A DNA stretch of 64,000 bases from Marinobacter sp. Lineage in GTDB: Bacteria; Pseudomonadota; Gammaproteobacteria; Pseudomonadales; Oleiphilaceae. The notes under the pieces were generated by a model. It made no database searches, was not told the DNA's origin, and saw nothing but the letters and a program-made list of their open reading frames with translations. Made by a program: the position numbers and the translations under genes. The stretch lies in assembly GCA_022565395.1 (NCBI GenBank), contig JAIUMV010000003.1, positions 186,001 through 250,000 of the forward strand, written 5' to 3'. Shown here one piece after another: positions 35,926 through 45,982 of the stretch (within the stretch, counting starts at the first letter, position 1; each line of letters begins with the position of its first letter).

Positions 35926-38742
35926 ATGGACACCCTGGCAATGCGGATGACATCACCATGGAAAGCCGGTCTCTGGCTGTGGTTACTGCTGCTGATCGTT
36001 CCGGTGGCGCAGGCAGTTGAGTTCAATATGCTCAGCGTTGGCCGACTGCCCCCCGGCCAGCAGTGGCAGACCCTGGAAACGGAACACTTCCGCATCCACC
36101 ATGCCAGCGGGGCGCAGCACTGGGCTGAGCATGTGGCCGCCATGGCTGACGACATTCACCAAGTGCTCAGTGACCAGTTACGCTGGCAGCCCGCCGCCAA
36201 AACCGAGCTGGTGCTGACGGACGATTACGACCTGTCCAACGGCTGGGCCACCAGCTTGCCCTTTAATCAGAGTCGCCTCTATCTGTCGCCTCCGGACAGT
36301 CTTAACAGCCTGGAGAACTATCGCGACTGGCTGGAGTTGCTGCTTGTTCATGAGTACACCCATGTGCTGCATCTGGACAAGGCATCCGGTGTCCGGCTGA
36401 GTTTACGGCGTCTGTTTGGACGCACCTGGTATTCCGCGCCCAACACCCAGCAGCCCGTGTGGCTGCTGGAAGGGGTGGCGGTACTTAATGAATCCATCTA
36501 CACCCCGGCCGTGGGGCGGCTGAATGGGGCCTGGTTCAACATGCAGATGTGTGCAGAGCAGGGGCGGGGGCTGCTGACTCTGAATCAGGTCACTGTGCCG
36601 GATAACCGCTGGCCGTCGGGGTCTGATTACCTCTATGGCGCCTGGTTCACCCTGTTCCTGGTGGAGCGTTATGGGCGGCAGGCACTGCAGGCCTATATTG
36701 ATATCTACAGCGACCAGGGTATCCCCTTCCTGATGAACAGCGCGCTGCGCCGTGCCATCGGCAAGGACTTCCAGCAATTGTGGGGCGAGTTTGCCGACTG
36801 GCTGCCTGATCAGCTGGCCTGCGATGAGGACACCGAGAGCCAGTCTCTCACCAGCACGGGTCTGGCGGAGGCAAGCCCGGTAGCCGTTGGCGACTGGGTC
36901 TACCGTATCAGTCACGATGGCCATGGGCCTTATTACCTCAGCCGCTATCGGGCCGGTTATCCGGCTGAACGTTTGTTCCGCATGCGCCAGCCCGGCCTGT
37001 TCGATGTGGGGCCACAGGGGCAGGTGGTGTATGTGGAGTTGCATCCGGATGCGGGCAACCGCTATCAGGCAGACCTGTGGCAGTGGCGCGAAGGTCGCAA
37101 GCAGCGATTGACCCGGGGCCAGCGCTACCGGGAGGCGCGCTATTTGCCGGATGGCAGTATGGTGGCGCGGCGGCTGGTCAATGGTGTGGCGGAACTGGAT
37201 CTGTTGGATGCTCAGGGGCGCCACTTGCGCACCCTCTGGCGGGGAGCTCCCGGTGAGGTGGTGGGGCAGTTGGCCATCGCGCCCGACGGCCGTGAGCTGA
37301 CCGCAGCCTTCAAACCGGTGGGCGCGTCCTGGCAATTGCAGCGCATGGCACTGACCGGGCCTGATAGCGGCCGGTGGCAGGCCTTGACGGTGGCGCGGGG
37401 CGTGCAGGGTACGCCGGCCTACAGCGCCGACGGTAACGGGGTGCTGTTCACCGCAGATTTCGATGGCCGTTACAACCTGTACCGGGTGGCGCTGGATGGC
37501 AGCCGGGTGCAACGGCTGACCCGCGTCACCGGTGCGCTGTCGCCGGTGCAGACCACTGATGGCCAGATTTATTTCCAGCGCTATGGTGCCGAAGGCTTTG
37601 ATCTTCATGTACTGGCAGCGTCCAGTCAGGCCTCGGCTGTGCCTGAGCTGGCGCCGGGCCCGCAAACGCCGGCGCTGGCGTCAACCGCGGCGGAAGCCGA
37701 CATAACGCCCTATCGTCCCTGGTCCACCCTGCGGCCGCACTGGTGGTTCCCGCTGATTGCCAGTGATGGCCCGGTACTTGAACTGGGCCTCACTACCGGT
37801 GGCCTTGACGCCCTCGGGCGTCACCAGTATGCCCTGACCCTCGGTGCTGAAGCGACGGAAGGGGAGCCATTGGGCAGTCTGGTGTATCAGTACAGCAATC
37901 GCCTGCTGCTGACCCTTCAGCGGGAGCTGAACTACCGCACGGAAGATGACGAGCTGCTGCGCATCCGCGCACGTCATCAGGGATCGTTGGCCTGGTTGAA
38001 TGTGCTGTCCGGTCTGGACAGTCAGTTTGCTCTGCATGCGGGTTTGTTCGCTGAGCATACAACCGATGCCTTCCTGGCGGATGGTCAGGTTCGCACGCCG
38101 GACTGGCAGCGCAGTGTGTATGGGCTGGCGGCCCGCTACAGCAACGCCCAGCGTTATCGTTACAGTATCAGCCCCACCACCGGGCGCAGCTTGATGTTGA
38201 CGGCTGAGAGCAACACCGGCGCTAGCGATTTTGACGGCCAGATCTATCAGCTCAATCTGAGTGAGTATCTGCATCTGGGGCGCTCCCATGTGCTGGCGGG
38301 TCATATACACCTGGTGCATGTGGATGACGGTGGCCTGGCCTTTGGCCTGGGTGGCGGGGCCGGTATCCTCAGCCAGGGCTGGTTTGGCCGGGATGAAATG
38401 ACCCTACGGGGCTATGATCGCGGCACTGTATTTGCGGGCAGCCTCGGCAAAGCCAGTCTTGAATACCGTTTCCCTCTGCTGGATGTTCAGCGCAACTGGA
38501 ACCTGTGGCCGGTTGGCCTGGGGCGTATCCACGGTGCCCTGACCAGTGAAGTGGCGCGGGCCGAGCGGGTGGTATTGCCAGACCCGGAGGACCGCACGCT
38601 GATTGCTGTTGGCGCTGAACTGACCACCGAGCTGGTGCTGGGTTACAACGCCCTGCTGCCCGTGCGGGCGGGTTACGCCCGGGGCCTGGATGATGAACTG
38701 GGTCGCGACCAGTGGTATCTGCGTCTGGAGGCATCGTTTTAG
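35926..38742 (+). CDS. Predicted outer-membrane protein: zinc-peptidase domain + beta-propeller + Omp85-like barrel
   Basis: A 938-residue exported protein with a signal peptide (WLWLLLLIVPVAQA). Residues about 35-290 look like a gluzincin peptidase: HEYTH at 142-146 and the third-ligand candidate Glu182 in PVWLLEGVAVLNES. Residues about 320-570 contain repeated DG-x-x-L-x-x blades (ADGNGVLFTADFDGRYNLYRV) typical of a TolB-like propeller. From about 590 the sequence alternates as a barrel, includes TLRGYDRG (826-833), the Omp85 RG[FY] signature, and ends in a terminal Phe (LRLEASF), the usual barrel sorting signal. Role unknown; proteolysis or folding at the outer membrane is inference. ATG 35941 or 35947 are alternative starts. 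Confidence 0.8.
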   Translation: MDTLAMRMTSPWKAGLWLWLLLLIVPVAQAVEFNMLSVGRLPPGQQWQTLETEHFRIHHASGAQHWAEHVAAMADDIHQVLSDQLRWQPAAKTELVLTDDYDLSNGWATSLPFNQSRLYLSPPDSLNSLENYRDWLELLLVHEYTHVLHLDKASGVRLSLRRLFGRTWYSAPNTQQPVWLLEGVAVLNESIYTPAVGRLNGAWFNMQMCAEQGRGLLTLNQVTVPDNRWPSGSDYLYGAWFTLFLVERYGRQALQAYIDIYSDQGIPFLMNSALRRAIGKDFQQLWGEFADWLPDQLACDEDTESQSLTSTGLAEASPVAVGDWVYRISHDGHGPYYLSRYRAGYPAERLFRMRQPGLFDVGPQGQVVYVELHPDAGNRYQADLWQWREGRKQRLTRGQRYREARYLPDGSMVARRLVNGVAELDLLDAQGRHLRTLWRGAPGEVVGQLAIAPDGRELTAAFKPVGASWQLQRMALTGPDSGRWQALTVARGVQGTPAYSADGNGVLFTADFDGRYNLYRVALDGSRVQRLTRVTGALSPVQTTDGQIYFQRYGAEGFDLHVLAASSQASAVPELAPGPQTPALASTAAEADITPYRPWSTLRPHWWFPLIASDGPVLELGLTTGGLDALGRHQYALTLGAEATEGEPLGSLVYQYSNRLLLTLQRELNYRTEDDELLRIRARHQGSLAWLNVLSGLDSQFALHAGLFAEHTTDAFLADGQVRTPDWQRSVYGLAARYSNAQRYRYSISPTTGRSLMLTAESNTGASDFDGQIYQLNLSEYLHLGRSHVLAGHIHLVHVDDGGLAFGLGGGAGILSQGWFGRDEMTLRGYDRGTVFAGSLGKASLEYRFPLLDVQRNWNLWPVGLGRIHGALTSEVARAERVVLPDPEDRTLIAVGAELTTELVLGYNALLPVRAGYARGLDDELGRDQWYLRLEASF

Positions 38743-38871
38743 CGGTGCCCTCCGGTTTTCGGACAATACGTACGTCGTCAGCGCCCGCCAGATAGGCTAT
38801 CATCACGGGTCTTTTTTCAGGGCGGGGCTCTCCCGCCCGTGTGCATCGTCAGTAAGAGAAGGTTAGCCTCC

Positions 38872-39726
38872 ATGGAGCATACGTACCGTCTGGTGATTTC
38901 CTGCCCTGATCGGGTAGGCATAGTCGCGAAAGTCAGTAATTTTCTAACGACCTATAACGGTTGGATTACCGAAGCGAGCCACCACTCAGACAACCAGACA
39001 GGCTGGTTCTTCATGCGCCACGAGATCCGTGCTGACTCCCTGCCGTTCGGGCTGGAGCAGTTCCGCACCGCCTTTGAACCCATCGCCCGGGAGTTTGACA
39101 TGCGCTGGCATGTGGCGGACTCCGCCCAGCCCAAGCGCGTTATCCTGATGTGCAGCAAAGAATCCCACTGTCTGTTCGACCTGCTGCACCGCTGGCACAG
39201 CAAGGAGCTGAATGCAGAAGTGGTAGCGGTGATCTCTAATCACGATGACCTGCGCCGTATCGTCGAATGGCACGACATTCCGTACCACAATATTCCTGTC
39301 AACAAGGACAACAAGGCTGAAGCCTTTGCCCAGATTGGTCAGCTGTTTGATGACTACCAGACAGATGTGATTGTACTGGCCCGCTACATGCAAATCCTGC
39401 CGGCGGAGCTCTGTGAGCGTTACAGTGGCAAGGTCATCAACATTCACCACAGCTTCCTGCCATCTTTTGCCGGCGCTCGCCCTTACCATCAGGCCTACAG
39501 TCGCGGTGTCAAACTGATCGGCGCCACCTGTCACTACGTGACTCAGGATCTGGACGAAGGTCCCATCATCGAGCAGGACGTTATCCGTATCAGCCACAGT
39601 GACTCTATCGACGATATGGTGCGTCTCGGCAAGGATGTGGAGAAAAACGTCCTCTCCCGCGGCCTGCGCGCGCATATCGAAGATCGCGTGATTATCTTTG
39701 AAAACAAGACGGTAGTGTTCGACTGA
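38872..39726 (+). CDS. purU: Formyltetrahydrofolate deformylase
   Basis: PurU hydrolyses 10-formyl-THF to formate and THF, balancing one-carbon pools and supplying formate for PurT. The start is ATG 38872, preceded by AAGAGAAGG; the product has 284 residues. An ACT domain (YRLVISCPDRVGIVAKVSNFL) covers the first 80 residues, and the formyltransferase-type catalytic domain follows with INIHHSFLPSFAGARPYHQA and TCHYVTQDLDEGPIIEQD, in which Asn, His and Asp are catalytic. It stands alone, followed by an intrinsic terminator. Confidence 0.96.
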   Translation: MEHTYRLVISCPDRVGIVAKVSNFLTTYNGWITEASHHSDNQTGWFFMRHEIRADSLPFGLEQFRTAFEPIAREFDMRWHVADSAQPKRVILMCSKESHCLFDLLHRWHSKELNAEVVAVISNHDDLRRIVEWHDIPYHNIPVNKDNKAEAFAQIGQLFDDYQTDVIVLARYMQILPAELCERYSGKVINIHHSFLPSFAGARPYHQAYSRGVKLIGATCHYVTQDLDEGPIIEQDVIRISHSDSIDDMVRLGKDVEKNVLSRGLRAHIEDRVIIFENKTVVFD

Positions 39727-39805
39727 CCGCATGCAGCGCGGTTCTCGGGGGCGCATGCTCTTTTGCCCCCAAATCGACACTTTAAGTTCGCAATTGTGTT
39801 ACTAT

Positions 39806-39833
39806 AAGCCGCTTGATATGGGCGGCTTTTTTA
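39806..39833 (+). terminator. Intrinsic terminator after purU
   Basis: AAGCCGC (39806-39812) and GCGGCTT (39822-39828) with a 9-nt loop and a run of T. It lies 80 bp past the purU stop and about 90 bp before gyrA. Confidence 0.82.
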
Positions 39834-39921
39834 TGCCCGCCAGAAAAATAAAACCAGCCCCGGCAGTACATCGGCCCGGGCCACATAACGACTTCCAGCA
39901 AACGCAAAGGAACCTTTCTCG

Positions 39922-42537
39922 ATGGGTGAGTTAGCCAAAGAGATCCTGCCCGTAAATATTGAAGATGAGCTCAAGCAGTCCTACCTCGATTACGCCATGA
40001 GCGTCATCGTCGGGCGGGCGCTTCCAGACGTCAGGGACGGCCTCAAGCCCGTGCACCGGCGTGTGCTCTTCGCCATGTCCGAACTGGGTAACGACTGGAA
40101 CAAGGCCTACAAGAAATCCGCCCGTGTGGTGGGTGACGTTATCGGTAAATATCACCCTCACGGTGACTCTGCGGTCTACGACACCATCGTCCGGATGGCA
40201 CAGCCGTTCTCCTTGCGCTACCCGTTGGTGGATGGCCAGGGTAACTTCGGTTCCATCGATGGCGACAACGCCGCTGCCATGCGTTACACCGAAATCCGCA
40301 TGGAAAAAATGGCGCACGCGTTGCTGGCGGATCTCGAGAAAGAAACCGTCGACTTCGTGCCCAACTATGATGGCACCGAGCAGATCCCCGAAGTGCTGCC
40401 CACGCGGGTGCCCAACCTGCTGGTTAACGGCTCCTCCGGTATTGCCGTGGGCATGGCCACCAACATTCCGCCCCACAACCTGACCGAAGTGGTGAACGGC
40501 TGTCTGGCCCTGATTGATAACCCGGACCTGACGCCGGATGAGCTGATGGAATATATCCCCGGGCCGGATTTTCCGACCCAGGGTATCATCAACGGTCGCG
40601 CCGGTATCATTGAGGCCTACCGTACCGGCCGTGGTCGCATCTATATCCGTGCCCGTCACGAGATCGAGCACGACAATAAAACCAATCGGGATGCCATCAT
40701 CATTACCGAGCTGCCCTACCAGCTCAACAAGGCCCGGTTGATCGAGAAGATCGCGGAGCTGGTGAAGGAAAAGCGTCTGGAAGGCATCTCGGAACTGCGG
40801 GATGAATCCAACAAGGAAGGTATCCGGGTGGTGATTGAACTGCGCCGCGGTGAAAACCCGGAAGTGATCATCAATAACCTGTTTGCCCAGACCCAGCTGG
40901 AAACCGTCTTCGGTATCAACATGGTGGGCCTGATTGACGGCGAGCCGCGCATTCTCAACCTGCGTGAACTGCTGGACGCCTTCGTGCGTCACCGTCGTGA
41001 AGTGGTCACCCGTCGGACCATTTTTGAACTGCGCAAAGCGCGGGAACGGGGTCATATCCTGGAAGGTCTGGCGGTTGCGCTGGCCAATATTGACGAGATC
41101 ATCGCCCTGATAAAGGCCTCGCCGTCCGCGGCGGAAGCCAAAGAGAAACTGATTGCCCAGGGCTGGTCCTCGGGTGATGTGATGGCCATGCTGGAGCGGG
41201 CAGGGAAAGACGCCTGCCGTCCTGATGAGCTGCCGGAATACTACGGCCTGCGTGACGGCCAGTATTACCTGTCACCGGAGCAGGCCCAGGCCATTCTGGA
41301 TCTGCGCCTGCACCGTCTGACCGGCCTCGAAACCGAGAAGCTGCAGAACGAGTATAAGGACATTGTTGCCCGTATTGCCGAGCTGCTGGAGATCCTGGCG
41401 GACCCGGAGCGCCTGATGCAGGTGATCCGCGAGGAGCTGCAGGAAGTGGTGGCGGAGTACGGTGATGAGCGTCGTACCGAGATCACCAGCTCCCGCCGTG
41501 ACCTCACCATCGCTGACCTGATTGATGAAGAGGATCTGGTGGTCACCATCTCCCACGGTGGCTACGCCAAGACCCAGGCTGTTGAAGATTATCAGGCCCA
41601 GCGTCGCGGTGGCCGGGGTAAAGCCGCCACGTCGATGAAAGACGAAGACTTTATTGAGAAGCTGCTGGTTGCCAACTCCCATGACACCATTCTCTGCTTC
41701 TCCAACCGCGGTAAGGTCTATTGGTTGCGGGTGTTTGAGATTCCCAGAGGCAGCCGCGGCTCCCGTGGTCGCCCGATGGTGAATATCCTGCCGCTGGACG
41801 AGGGTGAGCGCATTACCACCTTCCTGCCGGTCAAGGATTATGCCGAAGATCAGTTTGTGCTGATGGCCACATCGGCCGGGGTGGTCAAGAAGACGCCGCT
41901 GCCGAACTTCTCGCGTCCGCGCAGCAACGGCTTGATTGCGCTTAACCTGGACGAAGGCGACACCCTGATCGGCGCCGCCATTACCGATGGTACTGCGGAA
42001 GTGATGCTGTTCTCCTCTGCCGGTAAAGCGGTACGTTTCAACGAAGAAGCCGTCAGGCCCATGAGCCGGACAGCCCGCGGTGTGCGGGGTATTCGCATGC
42101 CGGAAGGCTATCGTGTGGTATCGCTGATCATTCCGCAGCCGGGTGGCGTGGTGCTGACGGCCAGTGAGCACGGGTACGGCAAGCGTACGGCACTGGAAGA
42201 CTTCCCCACCTACAGTCGTGGCAGTCAGGGTGTTATCGCTATGCAGTGCTCGGAGCGAAACGGCAATCTGGTTACGGCCCTGCAGTTGTTCGACGGCGAC
42301 GAGATGATGCTGATCTCTGATAAGGGCACGCTGGTGCGCACCCGGACTGACGAAGTATCCGTTCTGAGTCGTAATACCCAGGGCGTGCGCCTGATTCGTC
42401 TGACCCAGGAAGATGAGCGCCTGGTGGGCGTTGAACGTATTGCCGACACGGGTGATGATGAAGGTGCGCTGGTTGATGACGGCAGTGATGACGCTGCTGG
42501 CGACAATCTGGATACCGATGCGCCTGAAGACGTATAA
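39922..42537 (+). CDS. gyrA: DNA gyrase subunit A
   Basis: GyrA carries the DNA-cleaving tyrosine of the gyrase A2B2 complex that introduces negative supercoils. The 871-residue protein has [12 protein letters not shown], the quinolone-determining region [20 protein letters not shown], catalytic Tyr in [10 protein letters not shown], the GyrA box QRRGGRGK and six C-terminal pinwheel blades, ending with an acidic tail ([19 protein letters not shown]). Ser and Asp at the E. coli 83 and 87 positions are the unmutated residues. It has its own terminator and is followed by serC, as in Pseudomonas. Confidence 0.99.
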   Translation: MGELAKEILPVNIEDELKQSYLDYAMSVIVGRALPDVRDGLKPVHRRVLFAMSELGNDWNKAYKKSARVVGDVIGKYHPHGDSAVYDTIVRMAQPFSLRYPLVDGQGNFGSIDGDNAAAMRYTEIRMEKMAHALLADLEKETVDFVPNYDGTEQIPEVLPTRVPNLLVNGSSGIAVGMATNIPPHNLTEVVNGCLALIDNPDLTPDELMEYIPGPDFPTQGIINGRAGIIEAYRTGRGRIYIRARHEIEHDNKTNRDAIIITELPYQLNKARLIEKIAELVKEKRLEGISELRDESNKEGIRVVIELRRGENPEVIINNLFAQTQLETVFGINMVGLIDGEPRILNLRELLDAFVRHRREVVTRRTIFELRKARERGHILEGLAVALANIDEIIALIKASPSAAEAKEKLIAQGWSSGDVMAMLERAGKDACRPDELPEYYGLRDGQYYLSPEQAQAILDLRLHRLTGLETEKLQNEYKDIVARIAELLEILADPERLMQVIREELQEVVAEYGDERRTEITSSRRDLTIADLIDEEDLVVTISHGGYAKTQAVEDYQAQRRGGRGKAATSMKDEDFIEKLLVANSHDTILCFSNRGKVYWLRVFEIPRGSRGSRGRPMVNILPLDEGERITTFLPVKDYAEDQFVLMATSAGVVKKTPLPNFSRPRSNGLIALNLDEGDTLIGAAITDGTAEVMLFSSAGKAVRFNEEAVRPMSRTARGVRGIRMPEGYRVVSLIIPQPGGVVLTASEHGYGKRTALEDFPTYSRGSQGVIAMQCSERNGNLVTALQLFDGDEMMLISDKGTLVRTRTDEVSVLSRNTQGVRLIRLTQEDERLVGVERIADTGDDEGALVDDGSDDAAGDNLDTDAPEDV

Positions 42538-42571
42538 CAGCCGACTGTAATTAAGCAGTGGGATACGAGAT

Positions 42572-42597
42572 GCGCCGGGCTTGCCCGGCGCTGTTTT
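42572..42597 (+). terminator. Intrinsic terminator after gyrA
   Basis: GCGCCGGG (42572-42579) pairs with CCCGGCGC (42584-42591) around CTTG, followed by TGTTTT. It lies 34 bp after the gyrA stop and 25 bp before serC, so some read-through into serC is likely. Confidence 0.78.
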
Positions 42598-42622
42598 GGT
42601 TTAAGACAGAGACAAAGCGGTA

Positions 42623-43702
42623 ATGAGCAGAGCGTTTAATTTCTGTGCTGGTCCGGCAGCCCTGCCGACCGAAGTGCTTGAGCAGGCCCGTGAGGAAATG
42701 CTTGATTGGCGCGGAACAGGCATGTCCGTGATGGAGATGAGCCACCGCAGTGATGAGTTCGTCGCTATTGCCGAACAGGCCGAGCGGGACTTTCGCGAAT
42801 TGGCGGGCGTGTCTGATGACTACGCCGTACTCTTCATGCAGGGCGGCGCCAGCAGCCAGTTTGCGGCCATTCCGCTGAATCTGCTGGGGGATAAAACCTC
42901 TGCCGACTATGTGGACACCGGCATCTGGTCCAAGAAAGCCATTGCTGAGGCCAAACGCTTTGGTCAGGTCAATGTGGTCAGCAGCAGCGCTGCCAGCGGT
43001 TACACCACCATCGCACCTGAAAGCGAGTGGCAGTGTGACCCGCAGGCGGCCTACCTGCACTACACGCCCAACGAAACCATCGGTGGCCTGGAGTTTGACT
43101 TCATTCCGGAAAGTCGGGTGCCGCTGGTGGCAGACCTGTCCTCCACCATCCTGTCTCGCCCGCTGGATGTATCCCGTTTTGGTCTGATCTATGCCGGCGC
43201 GCAAAAGAATATCGGCCCGTCCGGACTGGTGGTGGTAATGGTGCGTAAAGACCTGCTGGGTAAAGCCAGCCCGCACACCCCTACCATGCTGGACTACAAG
43301 GTTGCTGCCGATAACGGCTCCATGTACAACACGCCGTCCACTTACTCCTGGTATTTGGCGGGGCTGGTCTTCCAGTGGCTGAAACGTCAGGGTGGCGTGG
43401 CGGCCATCGGTGAAGTTAATGCGCGCAAGGCGAAGAAACTCTACGGTTTTATCGACGACAGTGACTTTTACGCCAATCCCATTGAGCCACGCTTCCGCTC
43501 CTGGATGAATGTGCCTTTTACCCTGGCGGACGATGCCTTGAACAAAGTCTTCCTGCAGGGCGCTGAGGCCCGTGGGTTGCTCAACCTGGCGGGCCACCGG
43601 TCCGTTGGTGGTATGCGCGCCAGTATATATAACGCCATGCCGGAAGCAGGTGTGGATGCCCTGATAGCCTACATGACCGAGTTCGAGAAGGAGCACGCCT
43701 GA
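42623..43702 (+). CDS. serC: Phosphoserine aminotransferase
   Basis: SerC transaminates 3-phosphohydroxypyruvate to phosphoserine, and serves in pyridoxal phosphate synthesis in many gammaproteobacteria. The 359-residue product begins MSRAFNFCAGPAALPTEVLE and has GGASSQFAAIPLNL and the PLP lysine in YAGAQKNIGPSGLV. Length is as expected. Followed by pheA after 1 nt, starting a tight serC-pheA-hisC-tyrA::aroA-cmk operon. Confidence 0.98.
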   Translation: MSRAFNFCAGPAALPTEVLEQAREEMLDWRGTGMSVMEMSHRSDEFVAIAEQAERDFRELAGVSDDYAVLFMQGGASSQFAAIPLNLLGDKTSADYVDTGIWSKKAIAEAKRFGQVNVVSSSAASGYTTIAPESEWQCDPQAAYLHYTPNETIGGLEFDFIPESRVPLVADLSSTILSRPLDVSRFGLIYAGAQKNIGPSGLVVVMVRKDLLGKASPHTPTMLDYKVAADNGSMYNTPSTYSWYLAGLVFQWLKRQGGVAAIGEVNARKAKKLYGFIDDSDFYANPIEPRFRSWMNVPFTLADDALNKVFLQGAEARGLLNLAGHRSVGGMRASIYNAMPEAGVDALIAYMTEFEKEHA

Positions 43703-43703
43703 T

Positions 43704-44801
43704 ATGACGGCTGAGCAGACCCGGCTGGCTGAGCTGCGCGACGAGATCGACAGCCTGGACCGTCAGATCATGACACTGATAAGCGCCCGTGCCCGTTGTG
43801 CGCAGGAAGTGGCGGAGGTCAAGATGGCCGCCAACCCCGGTCAGGAGGTTCTGTTTTACCGTCCGGAACGGGAAGCCCAGGTGCTGCGCCGTATCAAGGA
43901 CGAGAATCCGGGGCCGCTGGCAGGTGAGGAGATGGCACGGCTGTTCCGGGAAATCATGTCCGCCTGTCTGGCGCTGGAAAAGCCCATGCACGTCGCTTTT
44001 CTGGGGCCTGCCGGCACCTTCACCCAGGCGGCAGCCCTCAAGCATTTTGGTCATTCAGTCAACACCAACCCGCTGCCGGCTATTGATGCGGTATTCCGCG
44101 AAGTGGAATCCGGCGCCGCCCAGTATGGCGTTGTGCCAGTGGAGAACTCCACCGAGGGCATGGTCAACCATACCCTCGACATGTTTCAGCGCTCACCCCT
44201 GAAGATCTGTGGTGAAGTGCAGCTACGCATTCACCACCACCTGCTGACAGCAACCGGCACGGACGAGAAAGCCATCACCCGCATTTACTCGCACCAGCAA
44301 TCCCTGGCCCAGTGTCGCCAGTGGCTTGATACCCACTGGGCGGGTGTTGAGCGTATCGCTGTCAGCAGCAATGCTGAGGCCGCCCGTCGCGCAGCGGAAG
44401 AGCCGGGCACGGCGGCTATTGCCGGTGATATGGCCATGGAACTCTATGGTTTGCGGGCATTGGCAAACTCTATTGAGGACCGGCCCGACAACACCACCCG
44501 GTTTCTGATTATTGGCCGTGAGCTGGTAAATGCCAGCGGTCAGGACAAAACCTCCATCCTGGTGTCCATGCGCAACAAACCGGGCGCCCTTTATCATGTG
44601 CTGGAGCCGTTCCATCGCCACGGTATCAGCCTGACCCGTATAGAAACCCGGCCGTCGCCAAGCGGCACCTGGGCCTACGTGTTCTATATCGATTTTGAAG
44701 GCCATGTGTCGGATGACATCGTTGACCAGGTACTGAAAGAGATCGAAGCCGAGGCGGTAGAGCTCAAACTGCTGGGTTCCTATCCCGTTGGTGTTCTGTA
44801 A
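43704..44801 (+). CDS. pheA: Chorismate mutase / prephenate dehydratase (P-protein)
   Basis: A bifunctional enzyme that converts chorismate to prephenate and then to phenylpyruvate for phenylalanine synthesis. The 365-residue product has an AroQ-type mutase domain (1-90; EIDSLDRQIMTLISARARCA), a dehydratase domain (about 95-270; FLGPAGTFTQAAALKHFG and YGVVPVENSTEGMVNHTLD) and a C-terminal ACT domain (about 280-365; MRNKPGALYHVLEPF, ETRPSPSGTWAY) for feedback by phenylalanine. It lies 1 nt after serC. Confidence 0.98.
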   Translation: MTAEQTRLAELRDEIDSLDRQIMTLISARARCAQEVAEVKMAANPGQEVLFYRPEREAQVLRRIKDENPGPLAGEEMARLFREIMSACLALEKPMHVAFLGPAGTFTQAAALKHFGHSVNTNPLPAIDAVFREVESGAAQYGVVPVENSTEGMVNHTLDMFQRSPLKICGEVQLRIHHHLLTATGTDEKAITRIYSHQQSLAQCRQWLDTHWAGVERIAVSSNAEAARRAAEEPGTAAIAGDMAMELYGLRALANSIEDRPDNTTRFLIIGRELVNASGQDKTSILVSMRNKPGALYHVLEPFHRHGISLTRIETRPSPSGTWAYVFYIDFEGHVSDDIVDQVLKEIEAEAVELKLLGSYPVGVL

Positions 44802-44856
44802 AACTGCCGATTGCAACTGTGTGACTGCCAACCGCCGCGACTAGCCGGAGTTGACC

Positions 44857-45981
44857 ATGACGATTGATTTCCGGGCCCTGGCCCCCGAAGGCGTACAAGC
44901 ATTGATGCCCTACCAGCCGGGCAAGCCCATTGAGGAGCTGGCCCGTGAACTGAATCTGGATCCCGCCAGTATTGTCAAACTGGCCAGCAATGAAAACCCG
45001 CTGGGGCCCAGCGAACTCGCCCTGGCTGCCGCCCGAGATGCCCTGGCGGACCTTTGCCGCTACCCGGACGGCAACGGCTTCTCCCTCAAGCAGAAATTGT
45101 CTCAGCGCCTGAGTGTCAAGCCAGAACAGATCACCCTGGGTAATGGCTCCAATGATGTGCTGGAGCTGGTGGTCCGGGGTTTCGCCGGGCCTGGCGCTGA
45201 AGTGATCTACTCCCGCTATGCCTTTGCCGTATACCCGTTGGCCACACTGGCGGCAGGCGCCACCTGTGTTGAGGTTGCGGATCGCGACTGGGGGCATGAT
45301 CTGGACGCCATGGCGGCGGCGGTTACCGAGCGCACCCGGCTGATTTTTGTGGCCAACCCCAACAACCCCACGGGGACTGTGCATGGGGCAGAGGCCTTGC
45401 AACGCTTTCTGGATCAGGTGCCTGAGCGGGTGCTGGTGGTGCTTGATGAAGCCTATTGCGAATACCTGTCTGCCGATGATGGTTTTCCCGACGGTGTTGC
45501 GCTGCTGGCGCGTTACCCCAATCTGATTGTTACACGTACTTTTTCCAAGGCCTGGGGTTTGGCGGCCTTGCGAGTGGGTTACAGCATTTCATCCCCGGTG
45601 ATTGCCGATATTCTTAACCGGGTGCGGCAGCCCTTCAATGTGGACAGCATTGCTTTGGCTGCTGCCACGGCCGTGCTTGATGATGAGGCTTACCTCGAGC
45701 AGGCGCGTAAGGTGAATAGTGCGGGTTTGCAACAGTTGCAGACCGGGTTTGATGCGCTGGGCTTGCCCTATATTCCCTCCGCTGGCAATTTTGTCGCAGT
45801 TGAAGTAGGTGAGCAGGCCGCTGCCATTTATCAGCAACTGCTAGCCAAAGGTGTCATTGTGCGCCCGGTGGCAGGCTACGGCATGACACGCCACTTGCGT
45901 GTATCGGTGGGGCTGCCTGCGGAGAATCAGCGTTTCCTGGACGCCCTGGCTGAAGTGCTGGCGGAAGGGGCAGGGCACTGA
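44857..45981 (+). CDS. hisC: Histidinol-phosphate aminotransferase
   Basis: A 374-residue class I/II aminotransferase. It has KLASNENPLGPS near the N-terminus, NNPTGTVH, DEAYCEY and the PLP lysine in RTFSKAWGLAALRVGY. HisC makes L-histidinol phosphate; in this aromatic operon it may also transaminate phenylpyruvate and prephenate, as in Pseudomonas relatives. The start is ATG 44857, 6 nt after GGAG; an in-frame TTG two codons earlier is less likely. Confidence 0.95.
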   Translation: MTIDFRALAPEGVQALMPYQPGKPIEELARELNLDPASIVKLASNENPLGPSELALAAARDALADLCRYPDGNGFSLKQKLSQRLSVKPEQITLGNGSNDVLELVVRGFAGPGAEVIYSRYAFAVYPLATLAAGATCVEVADRDWGHDLDAMAAAVTERTRLIFVANPNNPTGTVHGAEALQRFLDQVPERVLVVLDEAYCEYLSADDGFPDGVALLARYPNLIVTRTFSKAWGLAALRVGYSISSPVIADILNRVRQPFNVDSIALAAATAVLDDEAYLEQARKVNSAGLQQLQTGFDALGLPYIPSAGNFVAVEVGEQAAAIYQQLLAKGVIVRPVAGYGMTRHLRVSVGLPAENQRFLDALAEVLAEGAGH

Positions 45982-45982
45982 T

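Noticed and set aside
36403-37665. 420-codon open frame antisense to the peptidase-barrel gene
   Set aside because: High G+C leaves long antisense frames; the plus-strand product has a signal peptide, an HEYTH motif and barrel features, the antisense one has none.
39931-41055. 374-codon open frame antisense to gyrA
   Set aside because: Lies fully inside the certain gyrA gene with no ribosome-binding site or recognisable family.
45899-45982. Upstream extension of tyrA-aroA into hisC
   Set aside because: The extra 28 residues are the hisC 3' end in another frame; the Rossmann motif needs only the ATG at 45983.
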